Positions 22,846 to 32,736 of a DNA stretch of 32,737 nucleotides are shown piece by piece. The position numbers were made by a program, and so were the translations under genes. A model generated the notes under the pieces. The model had not been told where the DNA came from, ran no database searches, and saw only the letters and a program-made list of their open reading frames with translations. This DNA comes from SAR86 cluster bacterium (GTDB lineage: Bacteria; Pseudomonadota; Gammaproteobacteria; Magnimaribacterales; TMED112). The stretch covers positions 182,188-214,924 of the forward strand of contig QOPD01000002.1 of the NCBI GenBank assembly GCA_003331605.1, read 5' to 3'. Each line of letters starts with the position of its first letter. Position 1 is the first letter of the stretch.

Positions 22846-25057
22846 ACGTTACTTTTGATTTAACTGTTAATTTAAGGCCTTTTGTCGTCATTTTTGCTTG
22901 TATTGTGTCACCTCTCTTTGCCTTATCTTGTATGAGGTAATTTGCTACTGGTTTCTTAATTTCTTTTTCCACGATTCTAGCTATTGGTCTTGCACCTAAT
23001 TTGTTATCGGTATTCTTCAAAAGTATCATTTTTACAACACTATCATCGTATTCAAAATCAATTCCTTTCTTGTTTAATTTTGCTTGAAGTTCTATTAAAA
23101 ACTTATCAACCACTGAATTTAGATCAGTTGTTTGAAGTTTATTAAAATTCACTATTCCATCTAATCTATTTCTGAATTCTGGTGTGAAGACCTTGGAGAC
23201 AGCTTTTTCAAACTTATCTTCATTTTGCTGTTCAATGAAACCAACAGAATCGCTTTCAGCCTCTATTGCCCCTGTATTTGACGTCATCACAATCATTGTA
23301 TTTTTGAAGTTAACATTTCTTCCATTACTGTCTGTCAATGTTCCGTAATCTAAAACTTGCAATAAGATATTAAACACATCAGGATGAGCTTTTTCTATTT
23401 CATCTAAAAGCAGCACAGAGTACGGCTTTTTATTGATTTCTTCAGTCAACAAACCGCCTTGCTCATAACCAACATAACCAGGAGGTGAGCCTATTAGCTT
23501 CGATACAGTGTGGCGTTCCATGTACTCAGACATATCAATCCTTACAAATTCAATGCCCATAAAAAAGGCAAGCTGCTTTGTTAATTCAGTCTTTCCAACA
23601 CCAGTTGGACCGGTAAACAAGAATGAACATATTGGTTTATCATCGCTACCAATACCTGCTTTAGCAGTTTTAATAGCACTAACAACTGAATCGATTGCCT
23701 TATCTTGACCAAATATCACCGATTTAAGGTTTGAATCTAAGTTATTTAAATTCTCCTTACTGCTTGCAGTTAGCTGCATTGGTGGAATATTTGTAATGCT
23801 TGAAATTAGGTTTTCTATATCGGATTTTCGTATTACATTGCCAGTTTTTTTATTGAGTTTCTTCACTGATCCAGCTTCATCAATGAGGTCTATTGCTTTG
23901 TCTGGTAGCTTAGAGTCCTGCAAATACTTGTTTGAGAGCTCTACGGCTGATTTAAGAGCCTCTTTTGAATAAGATACCATATGATAGGCTTCAAACTTGT
24001 TCTTTAAGCCCTCGAGGATTCTAAGAGCCTCATCTGTACTTGGTTCATCAATTTGAATTTTCTGGAATCTTCTCGACAGCGAATTGTTTTTTTCAAAAAT
24101 CTGCCTATATTCTTTGTAAGTTGTTGCGCCTATGCATCTAATATCGCCTTTAGCCAATGCTGGTTTTAGTAAGTTCGATGCATCTAGTGCACCTCCTGAT
24201 GCTGATCCAGCACCAATAATTGTGTGGATTTCATCGATAAAGAGGATTATTTTTTCATTCTTTTTGAGATATTCGGTAAGTGATTTCATTTTTTTCTCAA
24301 AATCACCTCTGTACTTTGTGCCTGACACTAGACTGCCGACATCAAGGGCCATTACCTCGTAATCTGCAAATATTTCAGGGCATTTTTCTTCTTGTATGGC
24401 CTTTGCTAAACCCTCTGCAATGGCTGTCTTACCGACCCCTGACTCGCCAACAAGTACTGGATTATTTTTTCTCCTTCTGCCAAGCACTTGAAACAATCTT
24501 TCAGTGGTATCTTCACGACCGATTAGCGGATCTATTTTCCCCTCTTTTGCTTGTTGATTAAGATTGGTTAAGAAATCTGGATGAGATTCAGTAACTTCTT
24601 TGGTTTCTTCTGTGTTTTCTTCTGTTTCAACGGCAGTATCTCTTCCATGGGAAATATACTCAACAACATCCAATCTGCTAATGTTTCGCCTGTTTAGAAT
24701 AAAAACGGCATAGCTTTCTTTTTCCGAAAAAATTGCGGCAAGCAAGTTTTCTCCATGAACCTCAGTTTTCCCACTGGATTGAACGTGAAAAATAGCTCTT
24801 TGCAATACTCTTTGAAACGCCAGAGTTGGCTGTATTTCCTTATTTTCCTTAGTTTTCGGTACGTTTTTGTTAATGTATTCTTTAACTTCTTTTTGAAGGC
24901 TGCTGATATCTACTGATAAAGATTCAAAGATTCTCCTTGCTGATTCCTCCATAGTGAGCATCAGTAAGAGGTGTTCAATTGTGACAAATTCCTCTTTGTT
25001 TTCAGAACAATCTTTAAAGAGTTGGTTTAATGTATTTTCTAATTCTTTCGAAAGCAT
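22838..25057 (-). CDS. clpA: ATP-dependent Clp protease ATP-binding subunit ClpA
   Basis: Unfoldase of the ClpAP protease. It has the double Clp N-domain (1-140), an acidic linker ('[13 protein letters not shown]'), AAA1 with Walker A 'GESGVGKT' (204-211) and Walker B '[10 protein letters not shown]', and AAA2 with 'GPTGVGKT' (near 484) and '[15 protein letters not shown]'. The ClpP-docking loop reads 'SVGFIEQ', where E. coli ClpA has IGL; V-G-F is a conservative change. Its 739 residues are near the usual 758, and the absence of a ClpB middle domain separates it from ClpB/ClpC. It follows clpS by 13 bp. Confidence 0.96.
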   Translation of the reverse strand: MLSKELENTLNQLFKDCSENKEEFVTIEHLLLMLTMEESARRIFESLSVDISSLQKEVKEYINKNVPKTKENKEIQPTLAFQRVLQRAIFHVQSSGKTEVHGENLLAAIFSEKESYAVFILNRRNISRLDVVEYISHGRDTAVETEENTEETKEVTESHPDFLTNLNQQAKEGKIDPLIGREDTTERLFQVLGRRRKNNPVLVGESGVGKTAIAEGLAKAIQEEKCPEIFADYEVMALDVGSLVSGTKYRGDFEKKMKSLTEYLKKNEKIILFIDEIHTIIGAGSASGGALDASNLLKPALAKGDIRCIGATTYKEYRQIFEKNNSLSRRFQKIQIDEPSTDEALRILEGLKNKFEAYHMVSYSKEALKSAVELSNKYLQDSKLPDKAIDLIDEAGSVKKLNKKTGNVIRKSDIENLISSITNIPPMQLTASSKENLNNLDSNLKSVIFGQDKAIDSVVSAIKTAKAGIGSDDKPICSFLFTGPTGVGKTELTKQLAFFMGIEFVRIDMSEYMERHTVSKLIGSPPGYVGYEQGGLLTEEINKKPYSVLLLDEIEKAHPDVFNILLQVLDYGTLTDSNGRNVNFKNTMIVMTSNTGAIEAESDSVGFIEQQNEDKFEKAVSKVFTPEFRNRLDGIVNFNKLQTTDLNSVVDKFLIELQAKLNKKGIDFEYDDSVVKMILLKNTDNKLGARPIARIVEKEIKKPVANYLIQDKAKRGDTIQAKMTTKGLKLTVKSKVTSI

Positions 25058-25070
25058 ATAGTTAATATAT

Positions 25071-25394
25071 CTAATCTTTTATCAATTCTTCAATATCTGT
25101 TTTCAAAGGATGTTCATTTTGTTTTGAAAATTGATTGATTTGCTGCGATTTTGTCTCAGCAATTTCCCTTGAAAATGAGCCGCAATAGCCTTTTCCTTCA
25201 GTATGGATTTGAAGCATCACTTCTGTTGCTTTCGCATGATCATATCCAAAGAATTGTTGAATAACGTAGACAACAAACTCCATTGGCGTGTAATCATCGT
25301 TAAAGAAAACTACTGCAAAGCGTGCTGGTTTTTCGATTTCAAGAATTGGATCTTCAAGCTCAACGCTTCCAGATGTGTACTCTTTTTGTGACAT
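25071..25394 (-). CDS. clpS: ClpS adaptor protein
   Basis: N-recognin that delivers N-degron substrates to ClpA. The core is typical: 'FAVVFFNDDYTPMEFVVYVIQQFF', 'ATEVMLQIHTEGKGYCGSFSREIAETK' and 'NEHPLKTDIE'. The NDDYTPMEFV segment includes the residues that read the N-terminal amino acid. It has 107 residues. It lies 9 bp after icd and 13 bp before clpA on the same strand, so icd-clpS-clpA look like one operon. Confidence 0.96.
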   Translation of the reverse strand: MSQKEYTSGSVELEDPILEIEKPARFAVVFFNDDYTPMEFVVYVIQQFFGYDHAKATEVMLQIHTEGKGYCGSFSREIAETKSQQINQFSKQNEHPLKTDIEELIKD

Positions 25395-25403
25395 TCAGAA
25401 TTT

Positions 25404-26657
25404 TTAGAAGTTTTTGATCAGAAGTTCACCAAATTTTGAGCAGCTTACTTCTTCAGCATCATCTATTAGTCTCGCAAAATCATAGGTTACTGTTTTGTCT
25501 TGAATGGTTTTTTCCATTCCTTGGATGATCAAATCTGCTGCTTCGAACCAACCCATATGCCTTAACATCATCTCAGCTGAAAGGATTAAAGAGCCTGGAT
25601 TTACCCTATCTTGTCCTGCATATTTAGGCGCTGTGCCATGCGTTGCCTCAAATACGGCAGTCTCATCACCTAGATTTGCTCCCGGTGCTATGCCTATGCC
25701 TCCTACTTGAGCAGCCAATGCATCTGATAAGTAATCACCATTAAGGTTAGGTGTTGCCAGAACATTGTACTCAACCGGCCTTAGAAGACATTGTTGTAAA
25801 AAAGCATCGCAAATTACATCGTTAACTATAATTTCTTTGCCAGTATTTGGATTTTTGAACATCATCCATGGCCCCCCATCAATTTCAACTCCGCCAAACT
25901 CTTTAGCAGCAAGCTCATAACCCCAGTCTCTGAAGGCGCCCTCAGTAAATTTTTGGATATTTCCTTTATGTATCAAAGATACAGAGTCTCTGTTGTTCTG
26001 TATTGCATATTCAAACGCTTTTCTAATTAGGCGCTTACTACCCTCTTCCGATATTGGCTTAATACCTATTCCACAGCTCTCTGGAAACCTAATTTTCTCA
26101 ACACCGTATTGCTCTTGAAGGACCTTAATTAATGACTTTGCTTCTTCTGTATCTGCTTTGAATTCAACACCTGCATAAATGTCTTCAGAGTTTTCTCTAA
26201 AAATCACCATATCAACTAGTTCAGGTCTCCTTACTGGACTTGGAGTACCATCAAAATACCTCACTGGTCTTTGGCACACATAAAGATCAAGTTGTTGGCG
26301 TATGGCAACGTTTAAGGATCTTATGCCACCACCAACCGGTGTTGTGAGGGGCCCTTTGATAGACAGAATGTACTCTCTGCAAGCGTCTAATGTTTCTTGT
26401 GGAAGCCATTCATTGTCGCCGTATACCTTAACGGATTTTTCTCCACAAAATATTTCCATCCAACTTATAGCTTTTTTACCGCTGTAAGCTTTATCCACAG
26501 CAGCATCAATAACTTTTTTCATTACAGGAGTAATATCAACTCCAATACCATCGCCCTCGATGAATGGAATAATAGGATTATCAGGGATATTTAACTTACC
26601 GTTTTTGTAAGATATTTTTTCACCCTTCGCTGGAACTTTAATTTTTGATGTACCCAT
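25404..26657 (-). CDS. icd: NADP-dependent isocitrate dehydrogenase
   Basis: TCA-cycle enzyme: isocitrate + NADP+ to 2-oxoglutarate, CO2 and NADPH, supplying the 2-oxoglutarate used by GltBD. The 417-residue product aligns by eye along its length with E. coli Icd: '[15 protein letters not shown]', '[17 protein letters not shown]' with S114 (the residue phosphorylated by AceK in E. coli), '[16 protein letters not shown]', 'DWGYELA', '[13 protein letters not shown]', and '[13 protein letters not shown]' whose Lys-Tyr favours NADP. The start is ATG 26657; an open 33-codon upstream extension is not homologous. It is divergent from mnmA. Confidence 0.96.
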   Translation of the reverse strand: MGTSKIKVPAKGEKISYKNGKLNIPDNPIIPFIEGDGIGVDITPVMKKVIDAAVDKAYSGKKAISWMEIFCGEKSVKVYGDNEWLPQETLDACREYILSIKGPLTTPVGGGIRSLNVAIRQQLDLYVCQRPVRYFDGTPSPVRRPELVDMVIFRENSEDIYAGVEFKADTEEAKSLIKVLQEQYGVEKIRFPESCGIGIKPISEEGSKRLIRKAFEYAIQNNRDSVSLIHKGNIQKFTEGAFRDWGYELAAKEFGGVEIDGGPWMMFKNPNTGKEIIVNDVICDAFLQQCLLRPVEYNVLATPNLNGDYLSDALAAQVGGIGIAPGANLGDETAVFEATHGTAPKYAGQDRVNPGSLILSAEMMLRHMGWFEAADLIIQGMEKTIQDKTVTYDFARLIDDAEEVSCSKFGELLIKNF

Positions 26658-26676
26658 AGACCTAAAATTTGGCTTG

Positions 26677-26705
26677 ATTATACTTAGATTTGCACTAAAT
26701 ATTAA
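26677..26705 (-). promoter_or_regulatory. Candidate sigma-70 promoter of icd-clpS-clpA
   Basis: On the minus strand TTAATA (26705-26700), a 17-bp spacer and a perfect TATAAT (26682-26677). The start would be near 26670, giving a leader of only about 13 nt before the icd ATG, with no strong Shine-Dalgarno. Confidence 0.55.
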
Positions 26706-26724
26706 GCTTTTATGAAGAAATGTT

Positions 26725-27864
26725 ATGCAAAATAACAAAAAGGTCATAGTTGGCATATCTGGAGGCGTAGATTCCTCTGTTTGTGCACTTATGCTTAAAA
26801 GCGCAGGTTTCGATGTTCAAGGTGTTTTTATGAAGAATTGGACTAATTCTGCACCCAACATTGAATGCACTACTGAGAAGGATTTTGCTGATGCGGAGGC
26901 AGTCTGTGATCAAATAGGGATACCCCTTCATCAAGCTAATTTTTCTGGGGACTATTGGGACCGCGTATTTAAGAAATTTTTGTCAGATCACAACGAGGGC
27001 CTAACGCCAAATCCAGATATCTTATGCAATAAAGAAATAAAATTTAGAGCATTTTTAGACTATTGCTTGGAAATAGGCGCTGACTACATAGCCACAGGAC
27101 ACTACGTTAGAGTTGATAATAGTGGCTCATCAGCAAGGCTTTTAAGAGGGATTGATCCTACAAAAGATCAATCTTATTTCTTACATCAAGTCACGGGGAA
27201 AGATCTTGCCAAATCCTTGTTTCCTCTGGGTGAACTTACCAAGGAACAGGTTAGACAAATTGCCAAAGACAACAAGCTAATTACAGCGGGAAAGAAAGAT
27301 TCTGTTGGGATATGTTTTATTGGAAAAAACAAATACAACGACTTCATTGCTAATTTTCTTGGCAAGGATCCAGGCGCAATATTGGATGAGGAAGGGAATG
27401 AATTGGGTGTTCACGATGGTTTGATGTATTTCACTCTTGGTCAAAGGCAGGGCATTGGGCTTGGAGGCATTAAAGGCAAGGAACAAGATTCTTGGTACGT
27501 AGCCCATAAAGACACACAATCAAAAGCTTTGACAGTTGTTCAGGGTAGAGATCATCCACTGCTTTTTAGTGACGGTTGTTATGTTGAGGATGTTCAATGG
27601 GTCAACGAAAACAATCAAGAAGAGCTTAATTGCGAAGTCCAGATAAGATATCAGTCGCAGCCAGTGAAAGCACAACTAAAAAAATTAACTAATGGTTATA
27701 AAATAATTTTTGCTTCGCCACAGTTAGCGGTAACGCCTGGTCAGTCCGCAGTGATCTATCAGGGAGACGACTGTTTGGGCGGTTCAGTAATTAAAGACAG
27801 AATTTCTTCGGACTTTTATAGCTGGGCAGATAATCGAGGTTATAATTACCAAGTCTATGGATGA
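26725..27864 (+). CDS. mnmA: tRNA-specific 2-thiouridylase MnmA
   Basis: Makes s2U34 in the wobble position of tRNA-Lys, -Glu and -Gln using sulfur relayed by the Tus system. The ATP-PP loop '[10 protein letters not shown]' is at 10-19, and the two catalytic cysteines are C101 ('[12 protein letters not shown]') and C197 ('SVGICFIGK'). 'GHYVR', 'DQSYFLHQ' and '[13 protein letters not shown]' are also typical. It has 379 residues. It overlaps purB by 8 bp; the hflD gene often found between mnmA and purB in gammaproteobacteria is missing. Confidence 0.96.
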   Translation: MQNNKKVIVGISGGVDSSVCALMLKSAGFDVQGVFMKNWTNSAPNIECTTEKDFADAEAVCDQIGIPLHQANFSGDYWDRVFKKFLSDHNEGLTPNPDILCNKEIKFRAFLDYCLEIGADYIATGHYVRVDNSGSSARLLRGIDPTKDQSYFLHQVTGKDLAKSLFPLGELTKEQVRQIAKDNKLITAGKKDSVGICFIGKNKYNDFIANFLGKDPGAILDEEGNELGVHDGLMYFTLGQRQGIGLGGIKGKEQDSWYVAHKDTQSKALTVVQGRDHPLLFSDGCYVEDVQWVNENNQEELNCEVQIRYQSQPVKAQLKKLTNGYKIIFASPQLAVTPGQSAVIYQGDDCLGGSVIKDRISSDFYSWADNRGYNYQVYG

Positions 27865-29209
27865 CAGTCAGCTGAGGAACCTGTCCCCTCTCGATGGAAG
27901 ATATCACGATAAAACTAAAGTAACTCGTGAGATTTTTTCTGAGCTCGGCTTAATCAAGGCACGAGTTAAAGTTGAAGCTCTGTGGCTTTCCTATTTTTTG
28001 AATAATTTCAGACCAAAACTACTTAATGAAGAAATCAGCTCCTTGCTGACCAATCTTGCATCAAACATACCCGATGAGTTGGCTTTACGTGTTAAAGAAA
28101 TTGAGCAAACAACCAATCACGATGTAAAAGCAGTTGAGATTGCCATAGCAGAACAATTGAGTGGCCAAAGCAGCATTCAGAGTTTAGTGCATATATTTTT
28201 AACTTCTGAAGACGTCAATAGTGCTAGTCATGCATTAATGCTAAAAGATGGGAACGAGGCTTTAATTGCATTGCTTGAAAGCCTCTTAATTGACATAAAA
28301 GATTTAGCAGCAAATACTGCCGATATTGCCATGTTGGCAAGAACTCATGGTCAGCCAGCCTCCCCTACCTCTCTGGGCAAGGAGTTGAATGTCTTTGCCA
28401 CAAGAATTGAAAAAGAACTACAGACATTAAAAAATCAAAAAATGTACGCCAAATGGGGTGGTGCTACAGCAAACTACAACCCACACGTGCTCGCTTATCC
28501 AGATGAAGACTGGGTTAAGCATTCTCAAGATTTTATGGCTGGTATGGAGCTAGAGCTAACAACGGTTTCAACGCAAATTGAGCCACATGATTATATGGCT
28601 GAAGTTTTTCAAAATGTCGTCAGGGTCAACAATGTGCTATTGGATTTTGCACAAGACGTCTGGTCTTACATTGCGTTTGATTATTTCAAGCTCAAGGTAG
28701 TGAAAGATGAAGTGGGCTCTTCAACTATGCCACACAAAGTAAATCCAATCGATTTTGAAAATGCCGAAGGCAATCTTGGGCTATCATCAGCACTTTTAAA
28801 CCATTTGGCTAATAAGCTCACCCAATCACGCTTGCAGAGAGATCTCTCAGATTCCACTGCTTTACGCAATATTGGTTCTGCGTATGGTTATTTGGAAATA
28901 GCTTTGAGCTCATTAAAAAAAGGCGTTGCAAAATTAGAACCAAACAACATCAAAATTAAAGCAGACCTTGAGGATCGGTATGAGATACTTGCTGAAGCAT
29001 TGCAAAGTTTTTTAAGACTTGAGGGCAACAGCGATGCATATAATGCAATCAAAGATCTCAGCAGAGGCGCATCAATGAACAAAGAGGTTTATGAGAAGGC
29101 TGTTAATGAGCTAGTTGCAGATGCCAAACATAAAGAAATTCTATTGAAACTTAAACCAGAGACGTATGTTGGTTTGGCTTCAATATTAGCAAAGGAAGGA
29201 AAAAAATGA
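27857..29209 (+). CDS. purB: Adenylosuccinate lyase
   Basis: Cleaves SAICAR and adenylosuccinate in purine synthesis, releasing fumarate. The fumarase/aspartase-superfamily signature 'GSSTMPHKVNPIDFENAEGN' contains the catalytic serine loop; 'TTNHDVKAVE', 'TSEDVNSASHALML' and 'ARTHGQPASPTSLGKE' carry the other active-site residues. It matches the long proteobacterial PurB type, with 450 residues. It overlaps mnmA upstream, and its stop overlaps the aceB start as ATGA. Confidence 0.96.
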   Translation: MDDSQLRNLSPLDGRYHDKTKVTREIFSELGLIKARVKVEALWLSYFLNNFRPKLLNEEISSLLTNLASNIPDELALRVKEIEQTTNHDVKAVEIAIAEQLSGQSSIQSLVHIFLTSEDVNSASHALMLKDGNEALIALLESLLIDIKDLAANTADIAMLARTHGQPASPTSLGKELNVFATRIEKELQTLKNQKMYAKWGGATANYNPHVLAYPDEDWVKHSQDFMAGMELELTTVSTQIEPHDYMAEVFQNVVRVNNVLLDFAQDVWSYIAFDYFKLKVVKDEVGSSTMPHKVNPIDFENAEGNLGLSSALLNHLANKLTQSRLQRDLSDSTALRNIGSAYGYLEIALSSLKKGVAKLEPNNIKIKADLEDRYEILAEALQSFLRLEGNSDAYNAIKDLSRGASMNKEVYEKAVNELVADAKHKEILLKLKPETYVGLASILAKEGKK

Positions 29210-30783
29210 GTGTGAAATTAAAATTTGATATGCCGCCAGAGGCAGAAGTGATTTTTAACCAAGACGCCTTAAAGTTTCTTGAGAGCTTGCATAATAAATT
29301 CGATGGCCGAATCAAAGAAGTTCTTGAGACTAGAGTAAAAAGACAGGAGAAATTTAACAATGGCTTGTTACCGGATTTTCTTTCTGAAACAGAAGACATT
29401 CGTTCATCCGATTGGCGTGTTCGAGATATTCCCAATGACCTCCTAGATAGAAGAGTTGAAATCACTGGTCCCGTCGATAGAAAAATGGTTATTAACGCGC
29501 TAAATGCCGATGTAAAGGTATTCATGGCAGATTTTGAAGACTCCCTAAGCCCTACTTGGGAAAACGTAGCTTTGGGGCAAAAAAACCTCTACGACGCAGT
29601 CAGAAAAACAATCAATTTTGAGAACCCTGACAATGGCAAGAAATACAAACTGAACGATGATACAGCAATACTTATGTGTCGAGTTCGAGGCTTGCACCTG
29701 CCAGAAAAAGCCATTGAAATTAACGGCGATAACCCTTTTGGGTGTTTGTGTGATTTTGGACTTTATCTATTACATAACGCTAAAGAGCTTATGAATAACA
29801 ATACCGGACCCTATTTCTATGTGCCTAAACTTCAATCGCACCTTGAGGCAAGATTATGGAACGAAATAATTGATTACTCTGAAGACTATCTCAATCTACC
29901 GAGAGGCACGGTTCGCGTGACATGCCTAATTGAAACATTGCCAGCAGTTTTTGAAATGGATGAGATTTTGTATGAGCTTAAAGACCACATAGTAGCGCTA
30001 AATTGTGGCCGCTGGGATTATATTTTTAGCTACATTAAGACCTTTCAAAATTCACCGGATAGACTCTTACCAGATCGCTATCAGGTCGGCATGAATCAAC
30101 CTTTCCTCAATGCCTATTCAAGACTTTTAATCAAAACTTGTCACCGTAGAGGCGCTTTTGCTATGGGGGGAATGGCAGCCTTTATCCCTTCCAAAGACCC
30201 AGAAGAAAACAAAAAAGTTACTGAAAAAGTTATGGCCGACAAAATGTTGGAGACTCAGAATGGCCATGATGGGACTTGGATTGCTCATCCTGGGTTATCT
30301 GATATTGCCAACAATGTTTTTTCCAACGCTTTTGAGGCGGGCAATAGCAATCAAATACATATGCTCAGAGAAGAAGATGAAATTACAGCAGAAGATCTAA
30401 TCACACCATGCGGTGGGGATTTTACCGAAGGCTGTTTTAGAGCCAATATTAGAGTTTCCTTGCGTTACATCGAAGCTTGGTTAAGAGGCGTGGGCTGTGT
30501 GCCAATTTACGGATTAATGGAAGACGCCGCAACCGCTGAGATATCTAGAAGCTCTTTGTGGCAGTGGGTAAAGCACGGTGTCACCATGGATTCGGGCGTT
30601 GTTGCTTCAAAAGCATCATTTGAAAAAATGCTGGACGAAGAATACAATGTTGTCCAAGAAGAGGTTGGGCAGAGCTCTTTGGCATCAGGTAAGTTCCTTG
30701 AGGCTAAAAAATTATTAAATGATTTAGTGTTAAGCGAGGAATTAACTGATTTCCTTACATTGCCCGCATATAGGAGTATATAA
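29206..30783 (+). CDS. aceB: Malate synthase A
   Basis: Condenses glyoxylate with acetyl-CoA to malate, the second step of the glyoxylate shunt. It is of the A type: 525 residues with the signature 'VFMADFEDSLSPTWENV', 'MCRVRGLHLPE', 'YFYVPKLQSHLEARLWNEI', 'LIETLPAVFEMDEIL', 'ALNCGRWDYIFSYIK' and the C-terminal 'MEDAATAEISRSSLWQW'. The ATG overlaps the purB stop, and the aceA ATG follows the aceB stop with no gap, so purB, aceB and aceA are probably cotranscribed. Confidence 0.96.
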   Translation: MSVKLKFDMPPEAEVIFNQDALKFLESLHNKFDGRIKEVLETRVKRQEKFNNGLLPDFLSETEDIRSSDWRVRDIPNDLLDRRVEITGPVDRKMVINALNADVKVFMADFEDSLSPTWENVALGQKNLYDAVRKTINFENPDNGKKYKLNDDTAILMCRVRGLHLPEKAIEINGDNPFGCLCDFGLYLLHNAKELMNNNTGPYFYVPKLQSHLEARLWNEIIDYSEDYLNLPRGTVRVTCLIETLPAVFEMDEILYELKDHIVALNCGRWDYIFSYIKTFQNSPDRLLPDRYQVGMNQPFLNAYSRLLIKTCHRRGAFAMGGMAAFIPSKDPEENKKVTEKVMADKMLETQNGHDGTWIAHPGLSDIANNVFSNAFEAGNSNQIHMLREEDEITAEDLITPCGGDFTEGCFRANIRVSLRYIEAWLRGVGCVPIYGLMEDAATAEISRSSLWQWVKHGVTMDSGVVASKASFEKMLDEEYNVVQEEVGQSSLASGKFLEAKKLLNDLVLSEELTDFLTLPAYRSI

Positions 30784-32064
30784 ATGAATTTAAGTGACCA
30801 AGTCGCTGCGTTAAAGAAAGATTGGGCTGAGAACCCAAGATGGAAGCATGTTAAAAGACCGTATTCAGCAGAAGAAGTCGTCAGGTTAAGAGGATCATTA
30901 CAGCCTGAATGTACGTTAGCTAGGAGAGGATCTGAGAAACTTTGGAATTACCTACACACTGAGGATTACATAAACTGTTTGGGGGCATTGACCGGAGGTC
31001 AAGCTGTGCAGCAGGTTAAAGCTGGAGTGAGAGCGATTTATCTCTCAGGCTGGCAAGTAGCCGCCGACAACAACTCTGCCGGTACCATGTATCCCGATCA
31101 ATCACTGTATCCTGTTGATTCAGTGCCTAAAGTTATTAAACGTATCAATAATGCTTTCAGACGTGCCGATCAAATTGAATGGTTAAATACCAATGGCGAA
31201 CCAAAAATAGACTTCTTTGCCCCAATTATTGCCGATGCTGAAGCTGGTTTTGGCGGCAATCTCAATGCCTTTGAGTTAATGAAGCGCATGATTGATGCTG
31301 GGGTATCTGGGGTGCACTTTGAAGATCAATTGGCCAGTGTTAAGAAATGCGGTCATTTGGGCGGCAAGGTATTGGTCCCAACCCAAGAAGCCGAACAAAA
31401 ATTGATTGCTGCAAGGCTTGCAGCCGATGTATCCAACACTCCTACTATTTTGATTGCTCGCACCGACGCCGACGCCGCAGATTTAGTAACTTCAGATATT
31501 GATGACAGAGATCTACCCTTCTTAACCGGTGAAAGGACTTCAGAGGGTTTCTTTAGGTCCAATGCTGGTATGGATCAGGCCATTGCTAGAGGATTGGCTT
31601 ATGCACCCTATTCTGACCTTGTGTGGTGTGAAACATCAAAACCTAGCCTTGAGGAAGCCAAAAAATTTGCTGAGGCAATCAAGAAAGATCATCCAGAAGT
31701 TATGTTGGCATATAATTGTTCGCCTTCATTTAACTGGAAGAAGAACCTCGATGACGCAACCATTGCCAAATACCAGAAAGAGCTCGGTGCCATGGGATAC
31801 AAATTCCAATTCATCACTTTAGCGGGTATTCATTCAATGTGGCACGGTATGTTTAGTTTAGCAAAAGAGTACGTATCCGATGGTATGACAGCTTATGTTA
31901 AGCTGCAGGAGAAGGAGTTTGCCGATGCTGAAAAAGGCTATACTTTTGTGTCCCATCAACAAGAAGTTGGCACAGGCTACTTCGATGCAGTCAATAATTG
32001 CGTGCAAGGCGAAGAGAGTTCAACTTCTGCTCTGAAAGGTTCCACCGAAGAAGAGCAGTTCTAA
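30784..32064 (+). CDS. aceA: Isocitrate lyase
   Basis: Splits isocitrate to glyoxylate and succinate. The catalytic motif '[14 protein letters not shown]' has C189; 'GWQVAADNN', '[12 protein letters not shown]', 'HFEDQLAS', '[12 protein letters not shown]' and 'YNCSPSFNW' are typical. Its 426 residues match the E. coli-type (short) enzyme. An AGGAG stands 8 bp before the ATG inside the end of aceB. It competes with Icd, encoded by the divergent operon at 26657, for isocitrate. No aceK follows; a cupin gene comes next after a 50-bp gap. Confidence 0.97.
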   Translation: MNLSDQVAALKKDWAENPRWKHVKRPYSAEEVVRLRGSLQPECTLARRGSEKLWNYLHTEDYINCLGALTGGQAVQQVKAGVRAIYLSGWQVAADNNSAGTMYPDQSLYPVDSVPKVIKRINNAFRRADQIEWLNTNGEPKIDFFAPIIADAEAGFGGNLNAFELMKRMIDAGVSGVHFEDQLASVKKCGHLGGKVLVPTQEAEQKLIAARLAADVSNTPTILIARTDADAADLVTSDIDDRDLPFLTGERTSEGFFRSNAGMDQAIARGLAYAPYSDLVWCETSKPSLEEAKKFAEAIKKDHPEVMLAYNCSPSFNWKKNLDDATIAKYQKELGAMGYKFQFITLAGIHSMWHGMFSLAKEYVSDGMTAYVKLQEKEFADAEKGYTFVSHQQEVGTGYFDAVNNCVQGEESSTSALKGSTEEEQF

Positions 32065-32088
32065 AATTTGTAATTTTTTTGTTTTCAT

Positions 32089-32114
32089 AGGACACTCTTA
32101 ATAAGGAGTGTTCT
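32089..32114 (+). promoter_or_regulatory. Hairpin covering the ribosome binding site of the cupin gene
   Basis: AGGACACTC (32089-32097), loop TTAATAAG, and GAGTGTTCT (32106-32114) make a 9-bp stem with one G-U pair. The AAGGAG Shine-Dalgarno (32103-32108) is half in the loop and half in the stem, and the ATG follows the stem at once. The fold could limit translation or respond to temperature or a ligand; it has no T run after it, so it is not a terminator. Confidence 0.55.
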
Positions 32115-32477
32115 ATGAGCAAAATAGTAAAAAAATCGTTTTCCAATCCCGACGTAAAACCAGACTTTCCTAAAGTCGATGCCAGAACTTTAGAAATGGG
32201 CGATGGCGTCAAAGTATCAAGAGTCGTTGCCGAGCATGGCTGGAAGTGGTCGGAATGCGTCAAACCCAGCATCGGAACTGATAGCTGCCAAGCTTCGCAC
32301 ATAGGTGTGCTAGCTAAAGGCACGATGACCGTTAGAATGGACGATGGGACAGAAGTTAATTATGAGGCTGGTGATGCCTATATGATTGGTCCTGGTCACG
32401 ATGCTTGGATTACCAGTGCTGAAGGTACAGAGGCTTACGAAGTCTCGTTTGATAAAGCCGATATTTGGCACGATTAA
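32115..32477 (+). CDS. Cupin-domain protein
   Basis: A 120-residue single cupin. Motif 1 is represented by 'SHIGVLAKGTMTVRMDDG' and motif 2 by 'YEAGDAYMIGPGHDAWI'; the histidines could bind a metal. The upstream 'HGWKWSECVKPSIGTDSCQ' segment is typical of a small cupin family found in diverse bacteria whose function is not known. It lies after aceA on the same strand but with its own hairpin-masked RBS. The gene to its right is convergent, 11 bp away. Confidence 0.85.
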   Translation: MSKIVKKSFSNPDVKPDFPKVDARTLEMGDGVKVSRVVAEHGWKWSECVKPSIGTDSCQASHIGVLAKGTMTVRMDDGTEVNYEAGDAYMIGPGHDAWITSAEGTEAYEVSFDKADIWHD

Positions 32478-32488
32478 AGTAATTAAGG

Positions 32489-32647
32489 CTAGTCTTTAAC
32501 TTTGCCACAGACTTGGCAGGTTTGACCTTTTGAAAGATAAACCCCACCACAGCTGGGACTTAAGGGTTTGTTTTTTAGGATTAGACCTATTCCCATACCT
32601 GCAATGGACAGGGCTACAACGATGATGGCTAAAATGGCGTTGGTCAT
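32489..32647 (-). CDS. nqrM: NqrM-like small membrane protein (Na+-NQR maturation)
   Basis: A 52-residue protein. It has one membrane helix (about residues 4-24), then 'KNKPLSPSCGGV' and 'CQVCGK'. This matches the NqrM (DUF539) layout: a single helix, a 'KP..GSCGG' motif and further cysteines, used to deliver iron for the Fe centre between NqrD and NqrE. Cysteines are at 33, 44 and 47. Its ATG overlaps the stop of an apbE-like gene as ATGA, and apbE-nqrM is the known order at the end of nqr operons. The identification rests on motif and context, since the protein is short. Confidence 0.7.
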   Translation of the reverse strand: MTNAILAIIVVALSIAGMGIGLILKNKPLSPSCGGVYLSKGQTCQVCGKVKD

Positions 32648-32736
32648 GGGAATATCTTACCCCAATTGGCTGATTGCTTCGAGCTCCCATCAAGGAGGAT
32701 AAAAAATACCGCCAAATCGTTGGCCTCTGCTAATGC
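32644..32736 (-). CDS. apbE: FAD:protein FMN transferase (ApbE), last 30 codons only
   Basis: The minus-strand frame entering from the window end encodes 30 residues, 'ALAEANDLAVFFILLDG' then 'SKQSANWGKIFP', and stops at 32644. The helix-strand pattern and the final 'S..W...F' resemble the C-terminus of ApbE, which attaches FMN to NqrB and NqrC. Overlap with the NqrM-like gene supports this. The rest lies outside the window, so it stays provisional. Confidence 0.6.
   Translation of the reverse strand, partial: ALAEANDLAVFFILLDGSSKQSANWGKIFP

Noticed and set aside
26658-26756. A 33-codon N-terminal extension of icd
   Set aside because: It would cover the icd promoter and the start of mnmA, and Icd homologues begin at the internal ATG at 26657.
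32496-32693. A 65-codon minus-strand ORF at the right end
   Set aside because: It is out of frame with the NqrM-like and ApbE-like frames, which fit known families and overlap as ATGA.
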